Positions 6,656 to 14,698 of a stretch of DNA of 18,216 bases are shown here, piece after piece. A program made the translations under genes and the position numbers. Positions within the stretch are counted from its first letter, which is position 1. Each line of letters opens with the position of its first letter. A model generated the notes under the pieces. It saw nothing but the letters and a program-made list of their open reading frames with translations, was not told the origin of the DNA and searched no databases. Source of the stretch: Clostridium sp. CAG:413 (GTDB taxonomy: Bacteria; Bacillota; Clostridia; Oscillospirales; Acutalibacteraceae); the NCBI GenBank assembly GCA_000431775.1, contig FR888175.1:1-18216 (forward strand), given 5' to 3'.

Positions 6656-8851
6656 TCAGTCGTTGGTTCTTCTGGGTCTGCCGCCTCTTTCGCCTCTGAA
6701 GTCTCTTCTGGGCTTCCTGGGAGCGTCGGATACGGTGTTCTCGGGCACAAGCCCTTCGACCTCGATAAGAGCATCGCGGCGAGAGAAGTTCAGCCTGCCC
6801 TGGTCGTCCTTCGGCAGCACCTTAACGATAACCTCGTCGCCGACATGAACTGCGTCCTCGACCTTCTCGGTCCTCTTAACGTCAAGCTGGCTGATGTGGA
6901 CCATGCCCTCCTTGCCGGGAGCTATTTCGACGAATGCGCCGAAGCTCATCAGGCGGGTAACGACGCCCTTGTAGATAGCGCCGACCTCGGGATCGTTGGC
7001 AATGGTCTCAATGATGGATATCGCTCTCTTTGCGTCGTCGATATCTGTGGAGGAAACAAAGATGTTACCGTCCTCCTGAACGTCGATCTTGCAGTTGCAC
7101 TCGGCGCAGATCTTCTGGATGACCTTGCCCTGCTTGCCGATGACGTCGCCGATCTTCTCGGGGTCGATCTTGGTGGTGAGCATCTTGGGCGCCCACTTTG
7201 ACAACTCCTTGCGGGGCTCGGCGATAACGGGAGCCATTACTTCGTCAAGGATGTAGCAGCGAGCCTTATAGGTCTTCTCGAGAGCCTCTCTGATGATAGC
7301 GGGGGTAAGGCCGTGTACCTTGAGATCCATCTGAATGGAAGTGATGCCCTTCTTGGTGCCGGCAACTTTGAAGTCCATGTCGCCGAAGAAATCCTCAAGA
7401 CCCTGGATATCAACCATGGTCATGAAGCGGTCGCCCTCGGTGATAAGGCCGCAGGAGATACCCGCAACGGGAGCCTTAATAGGCACGCCAGCCGCCATAA
7501 GCGAAAGGGTCGAGCCGCAGACGGAGCCCTGAGAGGTGGAGCCGTTGGAGGAAAGAACCTCGGAGACGACTCTGATGGTGTAGGGGAACTCCTCGACCGA
7601 GGGGAGAACGGGGATCAGCGAACGCTCTGCAAGAGCGCCGTGACCGATCTCACGCCTGCCGGGGCCTCTGCTGGGCTTGGTCTCGCCGACGGAGTAGGAG
7701 GGGAAGTTGTAGTGATGCATATAACGCTTGGTGTCCTCTTCGTCAAGGCCGTCAAGCATCTGAGCGTCGCTCATGGGGCCGAGGGTGGTAACGGAGAGCA
7801 CCTGAGTCTGACCTCTGGTGAACATGCCCGAGCCGTGAACTCTGTCAAGCAGGTCAATCTCGGCGTTAAGAGGACGGATCTCGTTGATGCCTCTGCCGTC
7901 AACACGCTTGCCGTCGTCGAGCAGCCAGCGGCGCACGACGTACTTCTGAACCTTATACAGGCACTCGTCGATCTTGACCTGCATATCGGGATAAATCTCA
8001 TCGAATTTCTCGTGAACCTTCTCGTAAACGGGCTTCAGGCGCTCGTCACGGATTCTCTTGTCATCGGTATCGAGGGCGGCGCGGATATCCTCTATCGCAA
8101 AGTCCTTGATAGCCTCGTACATATCGGGATCGGGGTCGTTTGAGGGGAAATCTACCTTCGGCTTGCCGCACTCGGCCTTTATCTGATTGATGAATTCAAC
8201 AAGTCTCTGATTCTCTTTGTGGGCGAACATGATGCCGTCAAACATATCGTCGTTGGAGACTTCGTTTGCGCCCGCCTCGATCATTGCGACAAGGTCAGCG
8301 GTGGAGGCGACGGTGACATACATATCGCTCTTTGCTCTCTGCTCGAGAGTGGGGTTGATGACATACTGACCGTCAACAAGGCCGACAACAACGCCTGCGA
8401 TGGGGCCGTCCCAGGGGATCTCGGAGATCGAGATAGCGATGGAAACGCCGAGCATAGCGGTGATCTCGGGCTGGCAGTCGGGGTCAACGGACATAACGGT
8501 GGCGACAACGCCCACGTCGTTCCTCATATCCTTGGGGAAAAGGGGACGGATGGGTCTGTCGATAACGCGGGAGGCGAGGGTCGCCTTCTCGCTCGCTCTG
8601 CCCTCACGGCGCTGGAACGAGCCGGGGATCTTGCCTACCGAATAAAGCTTCTCTTCGTAGTCGACCGAAAGAGGGAAGAAATCGACACCCTCTCTGGGTT
8701 TCGCAGCCATGGTAGCGGTGCAGAGCACGTTGGTCTCGCCGTAGCGGACAAGGCAGGAGCCGCCCGCAAGCTGAGCCATCTTGCCGACCTCGACCACAAA
8801 CGGTCTGCCGGCGATCTCAGTTTCATACTTCTTGAAAGCTTTGAAAAACAT
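6656..8851 (-). CDS. pnp: Polyribonucleotide nucleotidyltransferase (PNPase)
   Basis: Trimeric 3'-to-5' phosphorolytic exoribonuclease of RNA turnover. The 731 residues contain, in order, a first RNase PH domain (GGSCLVRYGETNVLCTAT, PGSFQRREGR), an alpha-helical linker, a second catalytic RNase PH domain (FTRGQTQVLSVTTLG, YNFPSYSVGE, GRREIGHGALAERSL), a KH domain (IGDVIGKQGKVIQKI) and an S1 domain (YKGVVTRLMSFGAFVEI). A basic tail rich in Arg and Gly (RRDFRGERGGRPRR) ends the protein and may add RNA contacts. The start has AGAGAGGT (8858-8865) six bases upstream. It follows rpsO in the conserved order, behind a long structured leader. Confidence 0.98.
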   Translation of the reverse strand: MFFKAFKKYETEIAGRPFVVEVGKMAQLAGGSCLVRYGETNVLCTATMAAKPREGVDFFPLSVDYEEKLYSVGKIPGSFQRREGRASEKATLASRVIDRPIRPLFPKDMRNDVGVVATVMSVDPDCQPEITAMLGVSIAISISEIPWDGPIAGVVVGLVDGQYVINPTLEQRAKSDMYVTVASTADLVAMIEAGANEVSNDDMFDGIMFAHKENQRLVEFINQIKAECGKPKVDFPSNDPDPDMYEAIKDFAIEDIRAALDTDDKRIRDERLKPVYEKVHEKFDEIYPDMQVKIDECLYKVQKYVVRRWLLDDGKRVDGRGINEIRPLNAEIDLLDRVHGSGMFTRGQTQVLSVTTLGPMSDAQMLDGLDEEDTKRYMHHYNFPSYSVGETKPSRGPGRREIGHGALAERSLIPVLPSVEEFPYTIRVVSEVLSSNGSTSQGSVCGSTLSLMAAGVPIKAPVAGISCGLITEGDRFMTMVDIQGLEDFFGDMDFKVAGTKKGITSIQMDLKVHGLTPAIIREALEKTYKARCYILDEVMAPVIAEPRKELSKWAPKMLTTKIDPEKIGDVIGKQGKVIQKICAECNCKIDVQEDGNIFVSSTDIDDAKRAISIIETIANDPEVGAIYKGVVTRLMSFGAFVEIAPGKEGMVHISQLDVKRTEKVEDAVHVGDEVIVKVLPKDDQGRLNFSRRDALIEVEGLVPENTVSDAPRKPRRDFRGERGGRPRRTND

Positions 8852-8879
8852 TTTTTTACCTCTCTGTAATTTATTTCTA

Positions 8880-8963
8880 CAGGCGGCTGCGGTTTAGCAA
8901 TAAATCCAAACTCCGACCCTTGCGGAGGCTCGATTCACTGCTAAGACCGTTTTATGCCGCCTG
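8880..8963 (-). promoter_or_regulatory. Long structured leader of pnp (possible autoregulatory hairpin)
   Basis: CAGGCGGC (8880-8887) pairs with GCCGCCTG (8956-8963). Inside, CGGTTTAGCA (8890-8899) pairs with TGCTAA-G-ACCG (8939-8949), and CTCCG (8911-8915) pairs with CGGAG (8923-8927). This makes one long interrupted stem of more than 20 pairs between rpsO and pnp. In E. coli the equivalent leader is cleaved by RNase III and used for PNPase autoregulation; a similar role here is inference. Confidence 0.6.
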
Positions 8964-8987
8964 AAAGATGCGAATTCAAACATAACA

Positions 8988-9018
8988 GAGCAGGCGGGAA
9001 ACAAAATCCTGCCTGCTC
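8988..9018 (-). terminator. Hairpin after rpsO (partial terminator or processing site)
   Basis: GAGCAGGC (8988-8995) pairs with GCCTGCTC (9011-9018), and three more pairs extend the stem to 11 bp around a nine-base loop. On the minus strand it is followed by TGTTATGTTTG, a poor T-tract. It probably terminates only part of the transcripts or stabilises the rpsO message, letting pnp be read through. Confidence 0.6.
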
Positions 9019-9029
9019 CGAACCTTGAA

Positions 9030-9293
9030 TTATTTACGGATACCGAGTCTTGCGATGATCGCACGGTAACGCTCGATGTCAACCTTCTGCAGGTAAGCGA
9101 GGAGGTTTCTTCTGTGACCGACCATCATTAGAAGTCCTCTTCTGGAGTGGTGGTCCTTCTTGTGAACCTTCAGGTGCTCGGTGAGGTCGTTGATCCTCTT
9201 GGTGAGGACGGCTATCTGAACCTCGGGTGAGCCTGTGTCGCCCTCGTGAAGGGCGTATTCCTGCATGATTGCGGTCTTTTCTGCCTGTGTCAT
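9030..9293 (-). CDS. rpsO: Small ribosomal subunit protein uS15
   Basis: Primary 16S rRNA-binding protein of the 30S platform. I chose the ATG at 9293, giving 87 residues that begin MTQAEKTAI. It has GAGGTGA (9299-9305) at ideal spacing and fits the usual length of 88-89. A longer GTG-initiated frame from 9326 lacks a ribosome binding site. Family motifs are clear: [31 protein letters not shown] and [10 protein letters not shown]. It heads the conserved rpsO-pnp operon and has its own promoter. Confidence 0.97.
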   Translation of the reverse strand: MTQAEKTAIMQEYALHEGDTGSPEVQIAVLTKRINDLTEHLKVHKKDHHSRRGLLMMVGHRRNLLAYLQKVDIERYRAIIARLGIRK

Positions 9294-9397
9294 TTCTTTC
9301 ACCTCATTAAAATATTTGCCTCGCACTCAGAAGCCGGCAGGTGAATACCGCTCGGCGGTTTACTCCGGAATCCGAGAAACGGGCACGTGCAAAAGAG

Positions 9398-9426
9398 ATT
9401 ATATCATACCGCCGCCGCAATGTAAA
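9398..9426 (-). promoter_or_regulatory. Promoter and leader of rpsO
   Basis: On the minus strand TTTACA (9421-9426), a 17-base spacer and TATAAT (9398-9403) form a strong promoter, helped by an extended -10 TGA. Transcription from about 9391 leaves a roughly 98-base leader with a small hairpin (CTCGG/CCGAG, 9351-9376). S15 often represses its own translation through its leader in other bacteria; whether this one does so is not visible. Confidence 0.85.
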
Positions 9427-9492
9427 GAGTTTTTTTAATTTTTCAAACAAAAAAGCGCAATATAATATGCCGTTCCGGAACAAACCACAGCT

Positions 9493-9549
9493 CTATCGGC
9501 AAAATTCACGGAATTTTTCTCGCATTTTTTATTTGTTTTTTGCCGATAG
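9493..9549. repeat. Inverted-repeat unit, copy 1
   Basis: CTATCGGCAAAA (9493-9504) is the inverse of TTTTGCCGATAG (9538-9549), with a 33-base AT-rich loop. A second unit with the same arms begins 109 bases later. The surrounding gap from 9427 to 9806 has no convincing gene. Confidence 0.8.
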
Positions 9550-9601
9550 ATTTGCGTGTGAAGCCCGAATATCCGTATATATCAACAAACACATCGGTTT
9601 T

Positions 9602-9656
9602 CTATCGGCAAAATTTCAATGGTTTTGTGCTGAATTCAGTCTATTTTTTGCCGATA
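9602..9656. repeat. Inverted-repeat unit, copy 2
   Basis: CTATCGGCAAAATT (9602-9615) repeats the left arm of copy 1, and TTTTTTGCCGATA (9644-9656) repeats its right arm. The loop sequence differs from copy 1 while its length is almost the same. Confidence 0.8.
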
Positions 9657-9672
9657 ACTTTTTATCACCTCG

Positions 9673-9786
9673 GGCGGCTGCGGCATAGTATGGTTTGTGG
9701 GGAAGCCATTCTCCAAAACAAGGCGGCTGCCGTCATCGGTGGCTTTTGCAGCCCGTGGGGAGCCGGGTGGACACAGCGCAGCCGCC
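9673..9786. other. GC-rich structured block, possible non-coding RNA
   Basis: A perfect 10-bp stem, GGCGGCTGCG (9673-9682) with CGCAGCCGCC (9777-9786), encloses about 94 bases. Inside are TGTG/CACA (9696-9699 with 9772-9775), GGCTG/CAGCC around CCGTCATCGG (about 9725-9753) and smaller hairpins. The strand is undetermined: neither side has a T-run, and no convincing promoter was found. It starts 20 bases after the stop of the minus-strand M23 gene, so it may simply be that gene's 3' untranslated region. I could not match it to a known RNA class. Confidence 0.4.
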
Positions 9787-9806
9787 ATCACATATCGGCG
9801 GAGCGA

Positions 9807-10493
9807 TCAATCCGTGTCGGCGGCGCCGACCTTATTGAGCGCCTTGAGCGGGTCGACCGTTTCGCCGTCGATAAGCACCTCGAGATGCAGGTGATCCTCG
9901 TCGCTTATCTCGACGGGGATATGCCCGAGCGAGCCTATCTTATCATATTTTTTGACCTCGCTGCCCTCGGGCAGGCAGCTCCCGCTTTTAAGCCCGCAGT
10001 AGCGAGCCGTCATGCCGTTGCCGTGGTCTATCTCAACGACCGTGCCCCAAAAGCTGTCGTCATAGACTGCGGTGACGGTGCCGTCACCGGCGGCGACCAC
10101 GTCGTTGCCCGCGCTGCCGCCGAAATCAACGCCGTTATGGATCCGCCAGTCGCCCATCGTCTTTGACCGCACCATCTCGCCGTTGCTGTAATCCTTGATG
10201 ATATCCGAGCCCATCGGCAGGGCGAAATCGCCCGAATAGGGCTTGTTGCGCTCTATCGCCTCGGTGCTCTGCTCGGCGGAGTGAAGCCTGTTATCCTCAA
10301 CGCCGGTCTGCTCCGCGTTGACCCTCTCCTCGGTGGCGGGCACCGTCCATTTATACGTCACCCGTGTGAAGCCCGTTTCCTCGGGCTTTTTCTTTATTAT
10401 CGCCGTCTTGACGCTGACTATCGAGCCGACCGCCACGGCGGCAAGGCAGACAAACAGCGCGAAATAGATATTTGAATACTTCTTCTTTTTCAA
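9807..10493 (-). CDS. SpoIIQ-like LytM/M23 metallopeptidase-family protein
   Basis: A 228-residue protein with a basic N-terminus, one membrane anchor (about 10-28), a low-complexity linker to about 85 and a C-terminal LytM/M23 domain. The zinc motif HxxxD is intact (His119, Asp123 in WRIHNGVDFG), as is HLH (His201, His203). M23 enzymes cut peptidoglycan cross-links. The phrase KDYSNGEMVRSKTMGDWRIHNGVD resembles clostridial SpoIIQ, the forespore half of the SpoIIQ-SpoIIIAH channel that, unlike the B. subtilis protein, keeps the zinc ligands. A vegetative endopeptidase remains possible. Translation starts at TTG (10493), seven bases after AGAGGT (10501-10506); no ATG is available. It is divergent from gltX and has no spoIIIA genes nearby. 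Confidence 0.85.
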   Translation of the reverse strand: MKKKKYSNIYFALFVCLAAVAVGSIVSVKTAIIKKKPEETGFTRVTYKWTVPATEERVNAEQTGVEDNRLHSAEQSTEAIERNKPYSGDFALPMGSDIIKDYSNGEMVRSKTMGDWRIHNGVDFGGSAGNDVVAAGDGTVTAVYDDSFWGTVVEIDHGNGMTARYCGLKSGSCLPEGSEVKKYDKIGSLGHIPVEISDEDHLHLEVLIDGETVDPLKALNKVGAADTD

Positions 10494-10614
10494 TGCAATG
10501 ACCTCTTTTCGTTTTCTTCACCGATATTTTCGTCTGCACGGCGGTCATTTATTCCCCGACGGGTCGTTTTTTCAAAAAATCATGCCATTTGAAGCGAAAA
10601 TTTACATTTTGCTC

Positions 10615-10643
10615 TTGATAGTTGCCGAGTTTTCTGCAATAAT
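10615..10643 (+). promoter_or_regulatory. Promoter of the gltX-glnS operon
   Basis: TTGATA (10615-10620), a 17-base spacer and AATAAT (10638-10643) precede gltX by about 55 bases. A TATAAT at 10658-10663 lacks a -35. A short hairpin (AAAAT/ATTTT with AGC/GCT, about 10592-10613) abuts the -35. No T-box leader is visible. Confidence 0.6.
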
Positions 10644-10698
10644 AAAGAAGTATATATTATAATGGCAGTCTGCCTGCCGAAACGGAGCGTGTATCTTT

Positions 10699-12366
10699 TT
10701 GGATCAGAACAAAAATCTGGCGGAGCTTCTTTTTCCGCACATAGACAAGACCCCCGAGTATTATGAAGCCCTTTATCCGCAGCGACAGCTTCCCGAGGGT
10801 GCGAGGGTGACCCGTTTCGCCCCATCGCCCACAGGCTATCTTCATATCGGCGGCCTTTTCGGCGCTCTTGTGGACGTTCTCACCGCCAGATCGACGGGCG
10901 GCGTTGCCTACCTGAGAATTGAGGATACCGACAAAAAGCGTGAGATAGACGACGGCGTTTCCGCCATCATCAACGGCTTCGACTACTTCGGAGTCGCCTT
11001 TGACGAGGGCGTGACCGGCTTCGGCACCGAGAAGGGCGACTACGGCCCCTACACCCAGAGCCACAGAGCCGAGATATATCAGACCATCGCAAAGAGCCTT
11101 GTGGAGAAAGGTCTCGCCTACCCCTGCTTCTGCACGGCGGACGAGCTTGCCGCCATCCGCGAGGAGCAGACAAAGGGCGACGCTCTCATCTGGGGCTACT
11201 TCGGCAAATGGGCCAAGTGCCGCGACCTCAGCCTTGAGGAGATAGAGAAAAATCTCGCCGAGGGCAAGCCGTGGGTGCTTCGCCTGCGTTCGCAGGGCAG
11301 CGAGGATAAAAAGATAGTATTCGACGACATTATCAGAGGCAAGATAGAGATGCCCGAGAACATAATCGACGAGGTGCTGCTCAAATCCGACGGCATACCC
11401 ACCTATCACTTCGCCCATGTATGCGACGACCATTTCATGAGGACGACCCATGTTATCAGGGGCGAGGAATGGATATCCTCCGTCCCGAAGCATATCGAGC
11501 TTTTCAGAGCCTGCGGCTACAAGGCTCCGAAATATGCACACACCCCGCAGGTGCTCAAGGTCGACGAGGAGACCGGCGACAAGCGGAAGCTCTCAAAGAG
11601 AAAGGACCCCGAGGCGGCCGTCGGCTACTTCATCGAGGGCGGCTTCCCCAAGGAGAGCGTGCTCGAATACCTGCTCACTCTTATAAACTCCAACTTCGAG
11701 GATTGGCGCAGAGCAAATCCGAGAGAGGATATATCAAAATTCCCGTTCAATCTGAAGAAGATGAGCGCAAGCGGCTGCCTGTTTGACCTCGTGAAGCTCA
11801 ACGACGTGAGCAAAAACGTGATATCGCTCATGAACGCCGACAAGGTCTACGCCGACGTGGCTGCATGGGCCGAGAAATATGATAAAGAATTCTATGATAT
11901 CTTTACCGCCGACCCTGCCCGCTCAACAGCGATAGTCAACATCGACCGCGAGAATCCCAAGCCCCGCAAGGATATAGCCAAGTGGAGCGAGGTCAGGGAC
12001 TATGTCGCCTACTTCTTCCCCGAGCTTTACAAGCCCGACTTCACCCTGCCCGAGAATATCAGCCGTTCCGACGCCGCGGCGATAGTCGAGAAATATCTCG
12101 GCGAATTCTCGCTTGCGGACGATAAAGACCAATGGTTCGCCCGCATCAAGGGTATGTGCGAGCCGCTTGGCTTCACCCCGAATGTTAAAGAATACAAGAA
12201 AAACCCCGAGAGCTACAAGGGTCATGTCGGCGACGTTTCATCCGTCATACGCATTGCCCTCACCTCCCGCCGCAACACGCCCGACCTCTATTCGATAATG
12301 GCGCTGCTCGGCGAGGATGAGATAAAGGCAAGGCTCGGCGCAGCGCTCAAAGCTTATACAGAATAA
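10699..12366 (+). CDS. gltX: Glutamate--tRNA ligase
   Basis: Class I aminoacyl-tRNA synthetase that charges tRNA-Glu. The 555-residue protein has a roughly 40-residue N-terminal extension before the Rossmann fold. The HIGH-type signature is in RFAPSPTGYLHIGG and the KMSKS-type signature in DKRKLSKRKDPEA; RIEDTD and the tRNA-binding FAHVCDDHFMRTTHVIRGEEW lie between them. The length exceeds typical GluRS (about 480) but fits the clostridial longer form. Initiation appears to be at TTG (10699) with GGAG (10684-10687) at an unusually long 11-base gap; no nearby ATG or GTG is in frame. It is the first gene of an operon, 18 bases ahead of glnS. Confidence 0.96.
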   Translation: MDQNKNLAELLFPHIDKTPEYYEALYPQRQLPEGARVTRFAPSPTGYLHIGGLFGALVDVLTARSTGGVAYLRIEDTDKKREIDDGVSAIINGFDYFGVAFDEGVTGFGTEKGDYGPYTQSHRAEIYQTIAKSLVEKGLAYPCFCTADELAAIREEQTKGDALIWGYFGKWAKCRDLSLEEIEKNLAEGKPWVLRLRSQGSEDKKIVFDDIIRGKIEMPENIIDEVLLKSDGIPTYHFAHVCDDHFMRTTHVIRGEEWISSVPKHIELFRACGYKAPKYAHTPQVLKVDEETGDKRKLSKRKDPEAAVGYFIEGGFPKESVLEYLLTLINSNFEDWRRANPREDISKFPFNLKKMSASGCLFDLVKLNDVSKNVISLMNADKVYADVAAWAEKYDKEFYDIFTADPARSTAIVNIDRENPKPRKDIAKWSEVRDYVAYFFPELYKPDFTLPENISRSDAAAIVEKYLGEFSLADDKDQWFARIKGMCEPLGFTPNVKEYKKNPESYKGHVGDVSSVIRIALTSRRNTPDLYSIMALLGEDEIKARLGAALKAYTE

Positions 12367-12384
12367 AGAGAGGATACATTGAAA

Positions 12385-14043
12385 ATGGACGAAATCAACA
12401 CTTCCGCATCAAACTTTATATATGATTTTATTGATGAAGATCTCAAGAACGGGGTCAACACCAGAGTTCAGACCCGTTTCCCACCCGAGCCGAACGGCTA
12501 CCTGCATATCGGCCACGCAAAGGCTATCTGCATAGATTTCAGCACGGCGGAGAAATACGGCGGCGAATGCAACCTGCGCCTTGACGACACCAACCCCTCC
12601 AAGGAGGACGTCGAGTATGTCGACGCCATCAAGGAGGATATCGAGTGGCTCGGCTACAAGTGGAATAAGGTCCTCTACGCCTCCAGCTACTTTGACTTCA
12701 TCTATGAATGCGCCGTCAAGCTCATAAAAAAGGGCAAGGCTTATGTCTGCGACCTTTCCGCCGACGAGATAAGGGAATACAGAGGCACCCTCACCGAGCC
12801 GGGTAAAAACAGCCCCTACAGAGAGCGCTCGATCGAGGAGAATCTTGACCTCTTCGCAAGAATGACCGCCGGCGAATTCAAGGACGGCGAAAAGACCCTG
12901 AGAGCAAAGATAGATATGTCCTCCCCCAACATCAACATGAGGGACCCCGTTATCTACCGTATCGCTCACATCCATCATCATCAGACCGGCGACAAATGGT
13001 GCGTCTACCCGATGTATGACTTCGCTCATCCCCTCTCGGACGCAAAAGAGGGCGTTACCTACTCCCTCTGCTCGCTGGAATTCGAGAATCACAGACCTCT
13101 TTACGACTGGTTCATCAAGGAGATCGGCTTCGATGAGCCGCCGAGACAGATAGAATTCGCCCGCCTCAACATCAACTACTGCGTGACCAGCAAGAGAAAG
13201 TGCCTTGAAATGGTCAAAAAAGGCATCGTTGACGGCTGGGACGACCCGAGAATGGTCACCCTCTGCGGCATGAGGCGCAGGGGCTACCCCGCGGCGGCTA
13301 TCCGCGAATTCATCAACAGGATCGGCGTTTCAAAGGCTTACAGCGTTGTCGATTACGGCCTGCTCGAGGCCTGCGTCAGAGATAACCTGAACGCCAACGC
13401 CCCCAGAGCCATGGCGGTGCTCAGGCCCCTCAAGGTCATCATCGACAACTACCCCGAGGGTCAGACCGAGGCCATCGAGGTCGAGATAAACCCCGACAAG
13501 CCCGAGCTCGGCACAAGGACGGTGCATTTCTCAAGGGAGATATTCGTCGAGCGCGACGACTTCATGGTTGAGCCGCCGAAGAAATATTTCAGGCTCTTCC
13601 CCGGCAATGAAGTTCGCCTCAAGAGCGCGTATTTCGTCACCTGCACCGGCTGGGAAGCCGATGACGACGGCAACATCACCTGCCTGCACTGCACCTATGA
13701 CCCCGCCACCAAGGGCGGCGACGCACCCGACGGCAGGAAGGTCAGGGGCACCCTCCACTGGGTCAGCGCCGCGGACTGCGCAGAGTGCGAAATACGCCTT
13801 TACGACCGTCTGTTCAACACCGAGAACCCCGCGGGCGAGGAGGGCGTCGATTACCTCGATAATCTGAACCCGAATTCGCTCGAGATCCTCAGCGGCTGCC
13901 TTGTCGAGGGCGGTCTCAAGGACGCAAAGTGCGGCGACACCTTCCAGTTCATGCGCCAGGGCTACTTCTGCGTGGATAAGACCTCGCAGCCCGGCAAGCT
14001 CGTATTCAACCGCACCGTGGCTCTCAACTCCTCTTGGAAATAA
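12385..14043 (+). CDS. glnS: Glutamine--tRNA ligase
   Basis: Class I synthetase that charges tRNA-Gln directly with glutamine. Full length (552 residues). The HIGH-type motif is in [18 protein letters not shown] and the KMSKS-type motif in [26 protein letters not shown] and [13 protein letters not shown] are diagnostic of GlnRS over GluRS. The C-terminal anticodon-binding beta barrels follow from about residue 340. I chose ATG at 12385, ten bases after AGAGAGGA (12367-12374); an in-frame TTG at 12379 would add two residues but sits only four bases from that site. It follows gltX and precedes an unknown membrane protein by 17 bases. GlnRS is the less common route in Firmicutes, which usually amidate Glu-tRNA-Gln. 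Confidence 0.97.
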   Translation: MDEINTSASNFIYDFIDEDLKNGVNTRVQTRFPPEPNGYLHIGHAKAICIDFSTAEKYGGECNLRLDDTNPSKEDVEYVDAIKEDIEWLGYKWNKVLYASSYFDFIYECAVKLIKKGKAYVCDLSADEIREYRGTLTEPGKNSPYRERSIEENLDLFARMTAGEFKDGEKTLRAKIDMSSPNINMRDPVIYRIAHIHHHQTGDKWCVYPMYDFAHPLSDAKEGVTYSLCSLEFENHRPLYDWFIKEIGFDEPPRQIEFARLNINYCVTSKRKCLEMVKKGIVDGWDDPRMVTLCGMRRRGYPAAAIREFINRIGVSKAYSVVDYGLLEACVRDNLNANAPRAMAVLRPLKVIIDNYPEGQTEAIEVEINPDKPELGTRTVHFSREIFVERDDFMVEPPKKYFRLFPGNEVRLKSAYFVTCTGWEADDDGNITCLHCTYDPATKGGDAPDGRKVRGTLHWVSAADCAECEIRLYDRLFNTENPAGEEGVDYLDNLNPNSLEILSGCLVEGGLKDAKCGDTFQFMRQGYFCVDKTSQPGKLVFNRTVALNSSWK

Positions 14044-14060
14044 TTTTAGGAGGCGCCTAA

Positions 14061-14684
14061 ATGAAATATCTGTATAGGATAGTGAATATAATTCTTGCGG
14101 CGCTGTTTTTCCCCGCCGTTTTCTTCCTCGACCTCATCTTTTTCAGAGCGTCCACCTCGCTGGCCAAATACGGCCTTGAGGAGAGCATCTCGCTCAAAAG
14201 AATAATTGATATCTTCACCGGCAACGACCCGCTGAGCAGCCTTGTCAAATCCGACAAGGGCTTCACCTGGCCCGAGGGGCTTGCCCCGCTCAACGCAAGG
14301 CTCATTGCGGCGGCGGTCGCCCTCGGCGTTGCGGCTTTGGCGGCGCTCTTTATCATCATTTTCTCCATTTGCAGCGGCAAACGCATCCCCGTCCTTGCGG
14401 CGGCTGGAGTCGGTCTCGCTGCGACGATAGTGATGATAGCCTGCTTCAACTCCGCAGCGGGCGACGTGGTCGACGGCACGGTCAACATCGTCAGCGCCAT
14501 AGGCGGCTCGAGCCTCATTACCGCCCTTATCGGCGGCGTTGTCAGCATTGACAAGCTGATGCTCGGCGGCTTCCACAACGGACTTTTAATAATTTTCATT
14601 CTTTTGATCGTTTGGACTGCTTCTTATATGCTCATCGAGCTCGGCGACAAGTCCGCCGACGGTAAGAAGTCCAAATCACGCTGA
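14061..14684 (+). CDS. Hypothetical multi-pass membrane protein
   Basis: I do not recognise this 207-residue protein. Hydrophobic segments lie at about 5-28, 80-104, 109-128 and 169-192, with a weaker one at about 143-163, suggesting four or five membrane spans. A hydrophilic loop (29-79, containing SLKRIIDIFTGNDPLSS and FTWPEG) separates the first two, and the tail is basic (DGKKSKSR). No catalytic motif or signal peptidase site is evident. AGGAGG (14048-14053) seven bases before the ATG is a strong ribosome binding site, and TTTAGG/CCTAAA (14045-14061) could fold over it. It lies 17 bases after glnS and 14 bases before the GH127 gene, so it is cotranscribed with both. Confidence 0.85.
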   Translation: MKYLYRIVNIILAALFFPAVFFLDLIFFRASTSLAKYGLEESISLKRIIDIFTGNDPLSSLVKSDKGFTWPEGLAPLNARLIAAAVALGVAALAALFIIIFSICSGKRIPVLAAAGVGLAATIVMIACFNSAAGDVVDGTVNIVSAIGGSSLITALIGGVVSIDKLMLGGFHNGLLIIFILLIVWTASYMLIELGDKSADGKKSKSR

Positions 14685-14698
14685 GGAGCGGTAACAAT

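Noticed and set aside
7313..8143. Plus-strand open frame within pnp (276 codons)
   Set aside because: It lies opposite the PNPase catalytic domains, which are intact on the minus strand, and has no initiation signals.
8954..8982. Separate pnp promoter on the minus strand (TTGAAT and CATAAA)
   Set aside because: The -10 match is weak and would fall inside the leader stem; readthrough from the rpsO promoter explains pnp expression.
9294..9326. N-terminally longer rpsO from a GTG at 9326
   Set aside because: The GAGGTGA site lies inside this extension and points to ATG 9293, which gives the normal S15 length.
9493..9656. CRISPR array
   Set aside because: Only two units, each an inverted pair rather than a direct repeat with uniform spacers, and no cas genes.
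9341..9688. Plus-strand open frame of 115 codons upstream of the repeats
   Set aside because: It overlaps the antisense of the rpsO promoter and spans both inverted-repeat units; the protein is low-complexity and unlike any family.
9673..9786. 6S RNA or small SRP RNA
   Set aside because: The closed-stem shape is suggestive, but I could not find the conserved central bubble of 6S or the GGAAG/AGCA signature of SRP RNA with confidence; kept only as an unclassified structure.
9540..10166. Plus-strand open frame from the repeat region into the M23 gene
   Set aside because: It crosses the inverted repeats and the antisense of a conserved LytM domain, with no ribosome binding site.
10494..10698. 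T-box leader for gltX
   Set aside because: No T-box core sequence, specifier loop or terminator is visible, and the transcribed leader would be only about 50 bases.
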